Shown in pieces: positions 16,784 through 25,974 of a stretch of 64,000 nucleotides of DNA (position 1 is its first letter; each line of letters begins with the position of its first letter). This DNA comes from JAGIBJ01 sp032119795. GTDB lineage: Bacteria > Actinomycetota > Thermoleophilia > Solirubrobacterales > Solirubrobacteraceae. The DNA lies in NCBI GenBank assembly GCA_032119795.1, contig JAUMFO010000024.1, forward strand, positions 124,001 through 188,000, in the 5' to 3' direction. The notes under the pieces were generated by a model. It saw only the letters and a program-made list of their open reading frames with translations. It ran no database searches and was not told the origin of the DNA. The translations under genes were made by a program, and so were the position numbers.

Positions 16784-19219
16784 ATGAGCTCTTCTCCGAA
16801 CGATCCCCAGTCACGCCGGACCTTCCTGAAGCGAGGTGGCGCGACCGTTGCCGGTACCGCCGTCGCTGGCGGCCTGCCCGCCCTCGCCTTCGGCGCGCAG
16901 TCCGCGCTCGCCGCCGATGAGGCCGCGGCCAACCCGGTCGTCCGCGAGAACGTCTTCTCGAACAGCTCCACGCACTCCACCGAGTACCGCGTGCAGAACA
17001 TCTCGTCGGTGATCGAGGGCTTCGCTCGTCGCACGTCCGTCAACCTCGGCGAGCCGATCGAGCTCGCGATCTCGGGTCCGAACCGCTGGCTCCCGCCAGA
17101 GGGCGAGGCGCCGACGGAGGCCGTCGAGGTGGAGCTCTACCGCCTGGGCTACTACGGCGGCAAGGGCTCGCGTCTGGTCTGGAAGACGCCGGCACCGGTG
17201 TCGACCTGGCAGCGCTTCAACGAAGCAGGGCAGCCCGCCAATGAGTGGGAGGGCGGCAACGAGCCGCCGATCGCCCCGCTCGACGCCAACACTGGCCTGT
17301 TCGGTCGCAAGAACAACAAGACCACGCTCACGATTCCCGGCACCGCCGCGCCCGCCAGCGGCGTGTACCTCGCCAAACTCAAAGGCAAGTGGCTCGACTT
17401 CCCGCCGGGCGTGCCCGCCGTTGAGCGCAGTGGTGAGTCGCACATCATCTTCATCGTGCGCGACGACGCACGCCCGCGCGACGTGCTCTGCGTCTTGCCC
17501 ACAAACACCTGGCAGGCCTACAACTACTGGGGTGGGCGCTCCACCTACACCTACAACTCCCGCTACGGAAACTCTGGTTCGATCGTGCCGGCCACCGGCA
17601 CTGAGCGCGCAGCAAAGGTCAGTTTCGATCGCCCGTTCAACAACTGGATCGGCGACTACAACTGGGTCCTGCGGACCGAGTTCCCGGCGATCTGGTGGAT
17701 GGAGCAGCAGGGCTACGACGTGTCGTACACCGACGACATGGCGCTGCACTTCGACCCGGCGCAGGCGCTCAAAGCCAAGAGCAAGTCGGTCGTCATCCTC
17801 GGCCACGGCGAGTACTGGACCAAGGGCGAGCGCGATGCCATCGAGGCCGCGCGGGATTCCGGCACCAGCATCTTCAACTTCGGCGCGAACACCGCCTATT
17901 GGCGCGTGCGCTACGAGACCGCCGAGGGCCAGCCAGCGAAGAACGCGGCCGAAGCTCGTGTGCTCGTTTGCTACAAGACGATCGAAGGCGGCGGCTCAGC
18001 CCAGCCGACCATCGCCAGCCAAGCCGATCCCGTCGAGCCCACCACCACCTGGCGTGATCCGGGCAACGGCACCGGGATCACGCCCGGCACGACGGCGGCC
18101 CTGCCGGCGAAGTACACCGGCAATACCCGCCCCGAGCGTACGCTCCTCGGCGTCCAGTACAACGGCGACGACGATTCCACCAGCCGCGGCCTCACCATCC
18201 CGGCAGACAACGGCGCCGGCGAGTTCGCCGGCCACCGCGCCTGGCGCAACACGACCGTCCCCAAGGGCGGCACCACCCTCGGCACGGCGCTCGTCGGCTG
18301 GGAGTGGGACGGCATCCCCACCGTCGGCCAGCCCTTCAGCGGCGCGGCCCCGACCGTGAAGGCAGGGACGAAGCTGCTGCGACTCGCCGAGACCGACCCT
18401 CGCCAGAATGCTCCGGCAGGCGCCGAGACGGCCTACGTGCTCGACGCGGGCCGCATCTACAGCGGGCGCGGCGCGGCAGCAGCGCCTCCCACCGGCGGCA
18501 ACCCGTTCTCGCACGCCATCACCTACACGGCGCCCAGCGGTGCCCTGGTGTTCTCGGCCGGCACCATCCACTGGTCGTGGGGCCTGGGGCCGCACCACCT
18601 CGACAAGAACACCGACACCTATGCCTTGGCGCCGGTCGACTCGTCGCTGCCGCAGATCCGCCAGGCGACCGCCAACCTCCTCCTCGACGGTGGGATCCGG
18701 CCGACGACGCCGACGGGCGTCGTGATCGACGGCACCACGCCCGTCCCCACGACGCCCGTTCCGACGACACCCGTGCCGACGACGCCGGGCGGAACGACGC
18801 CCGTCCCCACCACCCCGGTGCCAACGACGCCGGTGCCCACCACGCCGACCGCCCCGATCGACAACACGGCGCCGGTCCTGACGGTCGCCATCACCAACTC
18901 CTCCAGCCGACTGCTGAACTGGACCTACATCGACGACCGAGACCGCAAGCTCAGCGTAAAAGTCAGTGTGTCGTCGGCAGAGAAGAGCGGGCCCGTCAGT
19001 CTGAAACTCACGTTGCGAGACGCGACCGGTGTGCTCGGGACCGCGACCGGATCGGTCAAGCCCGGGCAGTCCACGACAATCGCTTTGATCGTCGATTCGA
19101 CCGCTTTCAAGCGCATTTCGGGGAGCAAGTATCGGGCGACCACCCTGACGGTCGTCGGAACCGATTCGGCAGGGAACGCTCAGACCGTTAATGTGTCTCA
19201 GCGACTGCGCGCTTCGTAA
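16784..19219 (+). CDS. Tat-exported dimethylformamidase-beta-like protein, paralog 2
   Basis: ATG 16784 is chosen because GGGAGGG lies six bases upstream and the Tat signal follows (DPQSRRTFLKRGGATVAG, cleavage near ALA). The core domain is closely similar to paralog 3 and recognisably similar to paralog 1, with NTWQAYNYWGGRSTYTYN, GDYNWVLRTEFPAIWW, LGHGEYW, VGWEWDG and GTIHWSWGLGPHH. A short TTPVP repeat linker leads to a ~110-residue C-terminal domain (VAITNSSSRLLNWTYIDDR...). The enzymatic reaction is not established: the amidase name rests on domain similarity, and no small alpha subunit gene is nearby. Confidence 0.8.
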   Translation: MSSSPNDPQSRRTFLKRGGATVAGTAVAGGLPALAFGAQSALAADEAAANPVVRENVFSNSSTHSTEYRVQNISSVIEGFARRTSVNLGEPIELAISGPNRWLPPEGEAPTEAVEVELYRLGYYGGKGSRLVWKTPAPVSTWQRFNEAGQPANEWEGGNEPPIAPLDANTGLFGRKNNKTTLTIPGTAAPASGVYLAKLKGKWLDFPPGVPAVERSGESHIIFIVRDDARPRDVLCVLPTNTWQAYNYWGGRSTYTYNSRYGNSGSIVPATGTERAAKVSFDRPFNNWIGDYNWVLRTEFPAIWWMEQQGYDVSYTDDMALHFDPAQALKAKSKSVVILGHGEYWTKGERDAIEAARDSGTSIFNFGANTAYWRVRYETAEGQPAKNAAEARVLVCYKTIEGGGSAQPTIASQADPVEPTTTWRDPGNGTGITPGTTAALPAKYTGNTRPERTLLGVQYNGDDDSTSRGLTIPADNGAGEFAGHRAWRNTTVPKGGTTLGTALVGWEWDGIPTVGQPFSGAAPTVKAGTKLLRLAETDPRQNAPAGAETAYVLDAGRIYSGRGAAAAPPTGGNPFSHAITYTAPSGALVFSAGTIHWSWGLGPHHLDKNTDTYALAPVDSSLPQIRQATANLLLDGGIRPTTPTGVVIDGTTPVPTTPVPTTPVPTTPGGTTPVPTTPVPTTPVPTTPTAPIDNTAPVLTVAITNSSSRLLNWTYIDDRDRKLSVKVSVSSAEKSGPVSLKLTLRDATGVLGTATGSVKPGQSTTIALIVDSTAFKRISGSKYRATTLTVVGTDSAGNAQTVNVSQRLRAS

Positions 19220-19228
19220 CGAAACGTA

Positions 19229-19257
19229 GCGCGCAGCGGCTACCCACCACTGCGCGC
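19229..19257 (+). terminator. Hairpin between paralogs 2 and 3
   Basis: GCGCGCAG at 19229-19236 pairs with CTGCGCGC at 19250-19257 in the 73-base gap between the second and third paralogs. Confidence 0.5.
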
Positions 19258-19292
19258 AGATCACTCTGCGCCTGTTACCAACGGTCCAGAGC

Positions 19293-21881
19293 ATGAGTGC
19301 CCCGAACGATCCTCAGTCACGTAGAACGTTCTTGAAGCGCGGTTCCGTCGGCGTTGCCGGCTCCGCCGTCGCGGGCGGATTGCCCATGATCGCCTTCGGC
19401 GCGAACGCTGCGCTCGCCGCCGACGAAGCTGCCGCCAGCCCGGTCGTCAGAGAGAACCGCTTTGCCGACTCGTCGACGTTCTCCACCGCCTACGCGGTGG
19501 AGAATATCTCGTCGGTGGTGCAGGGCTACGCCCGCCGCACCTCGGTGAACCTCGGCGAGCCGATCGAGCTGGCGATCTCGGGCCCCAACCGCTGGGTGCC
19601 GCCGGCCGATCAGGAGCCGTCTGAGGCCGTCGACGTCGAGCTGTACCGCCTCGGCTACTACGACGGCAAGGGTGCTCGCCTCGTGTGGAAGACGCCCAAG
19701 CCCGTCTCCACGTGGCAGCGCTTCAACGCGGCTGGCGAGCCCGTCAACGAGTGGGAGGGCGGCAACGAGCCGCCGATCGCCCCACTCGACGAGCAGACCG
19801 GCCTCCTGGGTCGCAAGAACAACAAGACCACGCTGACGATCCCGGGCAATGCCGCGCCCGCCAGCGGCGTGTACCTCGCCAAGCTCAAGGGCAAGTGGCT
19901 CGACTTCCCGCCGGGCGTCCCCGCCGTCGAGCGCACCGGCGAGTCGCACATCGTGTTCATCGTCCGCGACGACGCGCGCACCAAGGATGTCCTGGCCGTC
20001 CTGCCGACCAACACCTGGCAGGCCTACAACTACTGGGGTGGGCGCTCCACCTACACCTACAACTCGCGCTACCAAAACACCGGCTCGATCGTGCCCGCCA
20101 CCGGCACCGAGCGCGCCGCAAAGGTCAGCTTCGACCGCCCATTCAACAACTGGATCGGCGACTACAACTGGGTCCTGCGCACCGAGTTCCCCGCCATCTG
20201 GTGGATGGAGCAGCAGGGCTACGACGTGGCCTACACCGACGACGTTGCGCTGCACTTCGACCCGGCGCAGGCCCTCAAGTCCAAGACGAAGTCCCTGGTG
20301 ATCCTCGGCCACGGCGAGTACTGGACGAAGCAGATGCGCGACGGCGTGGAAGCGGCCCGCGACTCCGGCACCAGCATCTACAACTTCGGCGCGAACACCG
20401 GCTACTGGCGCGTGCGCTACGAGACGGCCGAAGGCACACCGGCGACGAATGCCGACGACGCTCGCGTGCTCGTTTGCTACAAGACGATCGAGGGCGGCGG
20501 CACCACGCAGCCGACCATCGCCAGCCAGGCCGACCCGGTCGAGCCGACTACCACCTGGCGTGATCCCGGCAAGGGACCAGACGTGCCGACGCCGGGCACG
20601 ACCGCCGCGACACCGGCCGTCTACGCCGGCAACGCCCGCCCGGAGCGCACGCTCTTCGGCGTCTGGTACATCGGCGATGACGACTCCACCAGCCGCGGCC
20701 TGCGCGTTCCCGCCGACAACGGCTTTGGAGAGTTTGGGGGCCACCGCGCCTGGCGCAACACGGCCGTTGGCCCGGGCGGAGCGACGCTCGGAACCGATCT
20801 GGTGGGCTGGGAGTGGGACGGCGTCCCGACGAGCGGCCAGCCGTTCCGCGGCGCCGATCCCAAGGTCAAGCCCGGCACCCGCCTCCAGCGTCTGTCGCAG
20901 ACCGACCCCAGGGCGAACCAGCCCGGCGGCGCCGAGACGGTCTACCTGCAGGACGGCGGCCGCACCTATGGCTCGCGCGGAGCCTCAGCGCAACCGCCCA
21001 CGTCCTGGACCCCCTTCGCCCACGCGATCACCTACACCGCTCCGAGCGGGGCGCTCGTGTTTTCCGCGGGCACGATCCACTGGTCTTGGGGTCTGGGCCC
21101 CCACCACCTCCACCGCAACACCGATACCTACGCCACCCCGACCGTGGACTCGTCGCTGCCGGAGATCCGCCAGGCCACGGCCAACCTCTTCACCGACGGC
21201 GGCGTGATTCCGGCGACCCCGAGCGGCGTGATCATCGATCCCGGCACGACCCCAGGAACCACGCCCGGGACGACCCCAGGCACCACCCCAGGCGGGACCA
21301 CACCCGGAACGACTCCGGGAACCACGCCTGGCACCACCCCGGGGACCACGCCCGGCACCACCCCAGGCGGAACGACTCCTGGCACGACCCCCGGGACCAC
21401 TCCTGGGACGACTCCTGGCACCACCCCCGGGACCACTCCTGGAACGACGCCCGGCACCACCCCCGGGACCACTCCTGGGACGACGCCCGGCACGACTCCG
21501 GGAACGACGCCGGGAACCACCCCGACCGACACCATCCCGCCGAACGTCACCATCGGCGTGCTCAACGGCAGGTCGTGGATCACGGGCGCCTACAACATCC
21601 CATCCAGCCGCGTGCTCGCGGTGCGCTTGTCCTGCGCGGCCTCGGAGCAGAGCGGCCCGGTTCGGATCGAGGTCAAACTGCTCTACGGCAGCAGCGAGTA
21701 CGCCACCGGTACGGCGCAGGTCGTCCCGGGCAAGAGCGTCGATCTGAACCTGGTCCTCACGACCACGGGGTACCGGAAGGTCCAGCAGCAGCTCTTCTAC
21801 CTCAGCACGGTGCTGCGCGTAACGGCCACGGACGCCGTCGGCAACGCGAAGACCACCAACACGAACGTCCGCCTCTCGTAG
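19293..21881 (+). CDS. Tat-exported dimethylformamidase-beta-like protein, paralog 3
   Basis: It begins MSAPNDPQSRRTFLKRGSVG, a Tat signal almost identical to that of paralog 2. The ~600-residue core repeats all paralog 2 motifs (KNNKTTLTIPG, TYTYNSRYQNTG, LGHGEYWTKQ, VGWEWDGVP, GTIHWSWGLGPHH). It differs mainly in its linker: 23 consecutive PGTT/PGGTT units before a C-terminal domain (VTIGVLNGRSWITG...) related to that of paralog 2. Core conservation with a diverged linker fits recent tandem duplication. Likely anchored or associated outside the membrane; reaction and substrate unknown. Confidence 0.8.
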   Translation: MSAPNDPQSRRTFLKRGSVGVAGSAVAGGLPMIAFGANAALAADEAAASPVVRENRFADSSTFSTAYAVENISSVVQGYARRTSVNLGEPIELAISGPNRWVPPADQEPSEAVDVELYRLGYYDGKGARLVWKTPKPVSTWQRFNAAGEPVNEWEGGNEPPIAPLDEQTGLLGRKNNKTTLTIPGNAAPASGVYLAKLKGKWLDFPPGVPAVERTGESHIVFIVRDDARTKDVLAVLPTNTWQAYNYWGGRSTYTYNSRYQNTGSIVPATGTERAAKVSFDRPFNNWIGDYNWVLRTEFPAIWWMEQQGYDVAYTDDVALHFDPAQALKSKTKSLVILGHGEYWTKQMRDGVEAARDSGTSIYNFGANTGYWRVRYETAEGTPATNADDARVLVCYKTIEGGGTTQPTIASQADPVEPTTTWRDPGKGPDVPTPGTTAATPAVYAGNARPERTLFGVWYIGDDDSTSRGLRVPADNGFGEFGGHRAWRNTAVGPGGATLGTDLVGWEWDGVPTSGQPFRGADPKVKPGTRLQRLSQTDPRANQPGGAETVYLQDGGRTYGSRGASAQPPTSWTPFAHAITYTAPSGALVFSAGTIHWSWGLGPHHLHRNTDTYATPTVDSSLPEIRQATANLFTDGGVIPATPSGVIIDPGTTPGTTPGTTPGTTPGGTTPGTTPGTTPGTTPGTTPGTTPGGTTPGTTPGTTPGTTPGTTPGTTPGTTPGTTPGTTPGTTPGTTPGTTPGTTPTDTIPPNVTIGVLNGRSWITGAYNIPSSRVLAVRLSCAASEQSGPVRIEVKLLYGSSEYATGTAQVVPGKSVDLNLVLTTTGYRKVQQQLFYLSTVLRVTATDAVGNAKTTNTNVRLS
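21240..21521 (+). repeat. Coding minisatellite, 23 PGTT/PGGTT units
   Basis: 282 bases encode 21 PGTT and 2 PGGTT units. The DNA unit is 12 bp (CCN GGN ACN ACN) with varied third positions, so it is imperfect at DNA level but exact at protein level. It is the linker of the third dimethylformamidase-like paralog and a likely site of length variation between strains. Confidence 0.95.
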
Positions 21882-21908
21882 GCCACGCGGCCGCTGGTTG
21901 GCGTGGCG

Positions 21909-22985
21909 TTAGGTGCCGGGCCAACCAGCGCGCGCCGACGCGGCGCGCGACCTGATCTCGCCCTCGGATTCCCCGGCGAGCCCGACCTTCGTCGAGTGGG
22001 CGACGAGCCACCGCGAGGCCGGGTCGACGAGTTCGTCGAGTGGCAGCGGGAGGTGTTTGTTGGCGATCGCCAGCGGCCCGCCGGCGCCGCCGAGCGACGC
22101 CGCACGGAATCCGAGCGCATAGGCGAGCACCGTAAGCAGCAGATCCTCGGAGACGATGGTGCGCAGCCGCGGGCGGTAGCGCAGCGCCCCCTCCCTCGCG
22201 ATCGCCTCGCAGCACGCCTGAGCCAGCACCAGGCAGCCACCCTGCACGATCGACCCGTCGGGCCAGCCACCCTCGAGCGCGCGAGCGTGCCAGTCCGCGA
22301 GCGTGTCGTCGTGCGGCAGCTCGCCGGCAAGCACACGGCGGTGGTAAGGCTCGTCGACCTCGAGCCCGCCGTCTGGGCGGTCGCGAAACGCGCCGGCGAT
22401 CCCGACGGGGACGGCGGGGGCGCGGTGCTCCTCACGGTGGATCGCGGCACCGATGCCCTCGGCCCAGCCCGGGCCGACGACGAGGGCGTCGGCGTCGAGC
22501 TTCACGAGGTAGTCAAATTCAAAGTGCTTGAGCGCCGTCCCGATCGCCAGGGCCGTCACCGGCCATAGCCTCGGCGGGCCACCGCTGGGGACGCGAGTGC
22601 GCACGACGACAGCATCTGGGACCGCGGCGGTGATCGCCGCCGCGAAGCAGTCGGGCGTCCAGTCGTCCGTCACCAGCAGTGCTACCTCGCCGGGCGACGA
22701 GGCAACGGCGCTTGCATAGGTATCGAGCAGCGCGTCGTGGGCGCCGGGACCCGCCGGCATCCAGCACACGACGCGCACGCGACGACGCGACGCCGGAGCA
22801 GGTGCGATCGAGGACCGCAGCCCTCCTGGGGCGGCGAAGAGCTGTCGGACGAGCCGGCGGCGGCGGTAGAGCGCCGCGGCGATCCGGCCGGCCTCGCTGG
22901 CCTTGAGCCGGCGCCGCCAGAGCGGCGTCGCGGCCTCGGGGTTGAAGCGCTCCTCGTCGCGGGGTGCGGCGCGACCGGTCGTCAC
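21909..22985 (-). CDS. Glycosyltransferase with DxD motif
   Basis: About 358 residues. After a basic N-terminal helix (PLWRRRLKASEAGRIAAALY) comes a Rossmann-like GT-A domain: VRVVCWMPAGPGAHDALLD, VALLVTDDW, and metal-binding DADAL in YLVKLDADALVVGPGW. A later acidic SEDLLLTVLAYALG could hold the catalytic base. GTG 22985 overlaps the flippase stop as GTGA, matching the rest of the operon, so the much longer open frame upstream is a shadow. Donor and acceptor are unknown; it is the last gene of a glycan operon. Confidence 0.75.
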   Translation of the reverse strand: MTTGRAAPRDEERFNPEAATPLWRRRLKASEAGRIAAALYRRRRLVRQLFAAPGGLRSSIAPAPASRRRVRVVCWMPAGPGAHDALLDTYASAVASSPGEVALLVTDDWTPDCFAAAITAAVPDAVVVRTRVPSGGPPRLWPVTALAIGTALKHFEFDYLVKLDADALVVGPGWAEGIGAAIHREEHRAPAVPVGIAGAFRDRPDGGLEVDEPYHRRVLAGELPHDDTLADWHARALEGGWPDGSIVQGGCLVLAQACCEAIAREGALRYRPRLRTIVSEDLLLTVLAYALGFRAASLGGAGGPLAIANKHLPLPLDELVDPASRWLVAHSTKVGLAGESEGEIRSRAASARAGWPGT

Positions 22986-24610
22986 TGCGAACTGGAGGCG
23001 CCGGTGGGCTCGCCGTCGGCCGCGGCCGGTTCGTCGGCTGCGTCGGCGGAGTCGCCCCCGCCCCGCCCGGCGCCGAGCAGCACCTGCACGGCGCGCGGCG
23101 CGAGCGCCAGCATGCCTGCGCCGTAGAGCAGCCCGCCAACGCCAAGCGAGATGGCGGCAGCGAGCAGCTCCTCTGCACCCAGGACCGACGAGGCGGCCGC
23201 GCCTGCGCCGAAGGCGACCGCTGCGAGACCCCCAGCACGAAGGGTGTCGAGGGCGAGTTCGCGCGTGACGCTGAGCGTGGCGCTCCCGGCACCCACGATC
23301 ACCAGCACCAGGCCGAAGACGAACGGGGCGACCGCCATCGCCAAGATCGCCCCGTTGACGCCGTCGATCGCCGCACCAGCCACCGACGCGACGGCATGGA
23401 GCGCGAGCGCGAACGGGGCCAGGACGTTCACCAGCCGAGCTTTGCTCAGCGCGAAGAGCGCGGGAATCGCGAAGTTGAGCACGAGTGCCGCGGCCAGCCA
23501 CGGCGCCAGCAGCAGGATCGCCCGGGCGAGATCCTCCGCCTGGCCGGCTCCGAGCGCCGACGGGAGGAGCGCGTCGACGACGGGCGTCGCGGCGACCACC
23601 CCGGCGGCCAGGATCGGCGCGCTGACGAGCGCCGCGTAGCGGTAGCCGTGGGGGACCGTGTCCGCCACCACGGTCTTCCACTGGTCTTGCGCGCCGCGGA
23701 CCATGTCTGGGGCGCGGCTGATCCCGACGGCGGTGCTCGTGCCCGCGACGAGATACGACGCGAGCAGGTAGGCATAGGAGAGCACCGTGGTCGCGCCGGC
23801 CCCGCCTTCGCGCCCGACGACCGCCAACGTGACCAAGAAGAACGCGTTGATGATCAGGTAGACGAGCGAGCGGCCGAGCAGGTCGCCAGCAGTCTGGAAG
23901 CACTCCACGACCAGGCGCTGCTTCTTCTCGATGCCGGCCAGGCCGGGGCCGCCGGTGCCGGTGGCCACCTCCTCGCGGCGGACGCGAAGCAGTGCCAGGA
24001 GCGACCACGTCGACGTGACGACGGCCATCGCGAGCATCGACCAGGCCAGCGACAGCTCGCCCTGCGTGCGCACGAGGAGAAACACGAGGAGTCCGGCGAG
24101 CGCGCCGAAGGCATAGGCCGCGGCGACCGGCTCGAAGCGGTCGCGCATGCCGAGCAGCGTTGCGGCGCCGGCGGCAAAGAGCTGCAGCACGATCGCCAGG
24201 CCCAGGACGCGCAACGCGTTGACGGCAAGCTCGTGTGCGCTGCCGGTGGCGCTCGGCGCCAACAGATCGGCGAGCGGGCCCGCAAGCGGGCCACAAGCAA
24301 GGATGACGGGGACCGCGATGACGGCCAGGCCGCCGAAAAAGCGCAGCATGCCGATCGCCTTGTCTCCCACGAGGAGCGGCACAGAGCTCACGCGGGTGGC
24401 CTGCGTGAACACGCCCACCACCTGGTAGACGGCGAACGCAGCAAAGAAGGCGTCGGTGCGAGCCGTCGCCCCATACTCGCCGAGGTAGAGCACCGCCTGG
24501 ATCGCGGAGGCGCCCGCCATCGCAAGCGTCGAGATCGCCATGAGCGCCCCGGCGCGCGCGGCGCGGGTCGGCGCCTGGGGCACCGCGACGGGTGGAGCGG
24601 TGCTGCTCAC
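22982..24610 (-). CDS. MurJ/Wzx-like flippase, second in window
   Basis: 542 residues with about fourteen hydrophobic helices and a Gly/Asp-rich hydrophilic tail. The opening RAGALMAISTLAMAGASAIQ and YGATARTDAFFAAFAVYQ match the MATE/MurJ-type lipid-linked oligosaccharide flippases (A-x-x-D-A-F-F-A-A). GTG 24610 overlaps the previous stop as GTGA. It sits between an FAD oxidoreductase and a glycosyltransferase, so it probably exports the glycan built by this operon rather than lipid II, but a role in peptidoglycan cannot be excluded. Confidence 0.8.
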   Translation of the reverse strand: MSSTAPPVAVPQAPTRAARAGALMAISTLAMAGASAIQAVLYLGEYGATARTDAFFAAFAVYQVVGVFTQATRVSSVPLLVGDKAIGMLRFFGGLAVIAVPVILACGPLAGPLADLLAPSATGSAHELAVNALRVLGLAIVLQLFAAGAATLLGMRDRFEPVAAAYAFGALAGLLVFLLVRTQGELSLAWSMLAMAVVTSTWSLLALLRVRREEVATGTGGPGLAGIEKKQRLVVECFQTAGDLLGRSLVYLIINAFFLVTLAVVGREGGAGATTVLSYAYLLASYLVAGTSTAVGISRAPDMVRGAQDQWKTVVADTVPHGYRYAALVSAPILAAGVVAATPVVDALLPSALGAGQAEDLARAILLLAPWLAAALVLNFAIPALFALSKARLVNVLAPFALALHAVASVAGAAIDGVNGAILAMAVAPFVFGLVLVIVGAGSATLSVTRELALDTLRAGGLAAVAFGAGAAASSVLGAEELLAAAISLGVGGLLYGAGMLALAPRAVQVLLGAGRGGGDSADAADEPAAADGEPTGASSSQ

Positions 24611-25974
24611 CCCTCACCGCCAGCGCCGGCACCGGCCGGCGAAGGCCGGGGTGCCGAGCCCAGGCGGGCGGAGACGTCGACGGCGACCTCCTCGGCGAGC
24701 TGAACGACGGACTCGCCGTTGAGCAGGCGCGGGTAGATCTGCGCGGCCGAGGCGAGCGCAAGGCCCTTGATCGGAACACCCGACGGCGAAGCCGGCCAGC
24801 GCGGCGCCTCACGCGGGTGCACGCCCTTGGCGTGGAACGGCTCGACGGTCGGCGCGCGCTGCACCGTCCAGTCGATCACGTTCTCGGGCGTCAGCGCCGG
24901 CGAGAGCTTGGCGACCATCTCGGTGAACCGGTCATAGACCTCTTGGTCGCTGAGGCCAAACGTCTCGCTGCCCGGATCGCAGTAGCGCGGCACGTAGACG
25001 AGGCGGTTGCCGCCCGTGTGGTCGGTGCCGACGACGTGGCTCGTCTCGACGATCGTGGTGATCGGCGTCGGGTCGCAGATGTTCACCGAGTAGTGCTCGG
25101 TCAGCGACTCCTTCACCAGGAGGATCAGGCACACGACGCCGAGGTAGCGCTGCGGGTAGGCGTCGAGCAGCGGTTTGAGCTCGTCGGGCAGCAGGAACTT
25201 CAGCGCCGGCGGCTGCAACGTGGGGATCACGAGGTCGTAGCGGCGGTCGCCATCGGCCGTCGTGATGCCGGTGACGGCGCCGTCCTCCATCAGCAGTCCC
25301 GTCACCGGGACGCCGGTCGAGACCGTCGCGCCCGCGGCCTCAGCGGCTTTGGCGGCCGCCTCGATCAGCGTCTGGTGGCCGCCGCGCAGCGCGCCGAACT
25401 CCTCGGCCCCGCCCTTGCCGGAACGGGCGGACTTCATGCGGCGGGTCCGTGACCAGAGGTAGGTCGCCGGCAAGTCGCCGTAGTTGCCGTCGAAACGCGA
25501 GGCCAGCAGTGGCTTCCAGATCCGCTCGGTGACCTTCTTCCCCGACAGCTTCTGGAGCCAGTCCAGCAGCGGCTTGTCTTCGAGGTCGTCGTACTTGGAG
25601 CGCAGCTGGCAGGCGACCACAAACTTCGCCAGGCGGACGCGATTGAGCAGCGACAGCGGCGGGAACTTCAGGAAGTCGCCGATGCCGTTGAACGGATACA
25701 TCTTGCCATCGACGAAGAAGCCCACGCCCACCGGCGCGTTGCTCATCTCGCCTGAGAGTCCGAGCTCGTCGACCAGCGCGTGCATGCGCTCATCCGAGGG
25801 GACGATCACGTGGTAGAAGCGGTCGATGTCGTAGCCACCGAGCTGGGTGCGATCAGCGAGTCCGCCGAGCGAGGGTGCACGCTCGATCAGCTCGACGTCG
25901 ACGCCAGCCTGCGCGAGCCGAAGGGCAAGCGTGGTGCCGAGGATGCCGCCGCCAACGATGCCGACCGTCGGCAT
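24607..25974 (-). CDS. NAD(P)/FAD-dependent oxidoreductase (amine-oxidase/protoporphyrinogen-oxidase fold)
   Basis: 455 residues from ATG 25974. The N-terminus has the dinucleotide fold VGIVGGGILGTTLALRLAQ, then an acidic residue in VELIERAPSLGG that would hold the adenosine ribose. It resembles flavoproteins found in glycan clusters that look like UDP-galactopyranose mutase or phytoene desaturase; DRFYHVIVPSDERM and SRTRRMKSAR are notable. The start codon overlaps the upstream GT2 stop by one base. It could act on a lipid-linked or nucleotide sugar; the reaction is not identifiable from sequence. Confidence 0.78.
   Translation of the reverse strand: MPTVGIVGGGILGTTLALRLAQAGVDVELIERAPSLGGLADRTQLGGYDIDRFYHVIVPSDERMHALVDELGLSGEMSNAPVGVGFFVDGKMYPFNGIGDFLKFPPLSLLNRVRLAKFVVACQLRSKYDDLEDKPLLDWLQKLSGKKVTERIWKPLLASRFDGNYGDLPATYLWSRTRRMKSARSGKGGAEEFGALRGGHQTLIEAAAKAAEAAGATVSTGVPVTGLLMEDGAVTGITTADGDRRYDLVIPTLQPPALKFLLPDELKPLLDAYPQRYLGVVCLILLVKESLTEHYSVNICDPTPITTIVETSHVVGTDHTGGNRLVYVPRYCDPGSETFGLSDQEVYDRFTEMVAKLSPALTPENVIDWTVQRAPTVEPFHAKGVHPREAPRWPASPSGVPIKGLALASAAQIYPRLLNGESVVQLAEEVAVDVSARLGSAPRPSPAGAGAGGEG

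Noticed and set aside
21128..21583. Minus-strand ORF of PGVV repeats
   Set aside because: It is the reverse reading of the PGTT minisatellite in the third dimethylformamidase-like gene.
22986..24812. Extended minus-strand frame upstream of the DxD glycosyltransferase
   Set aside because: It is an Arg/Ala/Gly-rich shadow of the flippase frame; GTG 22985 with a GTGA overlap explains the real start.
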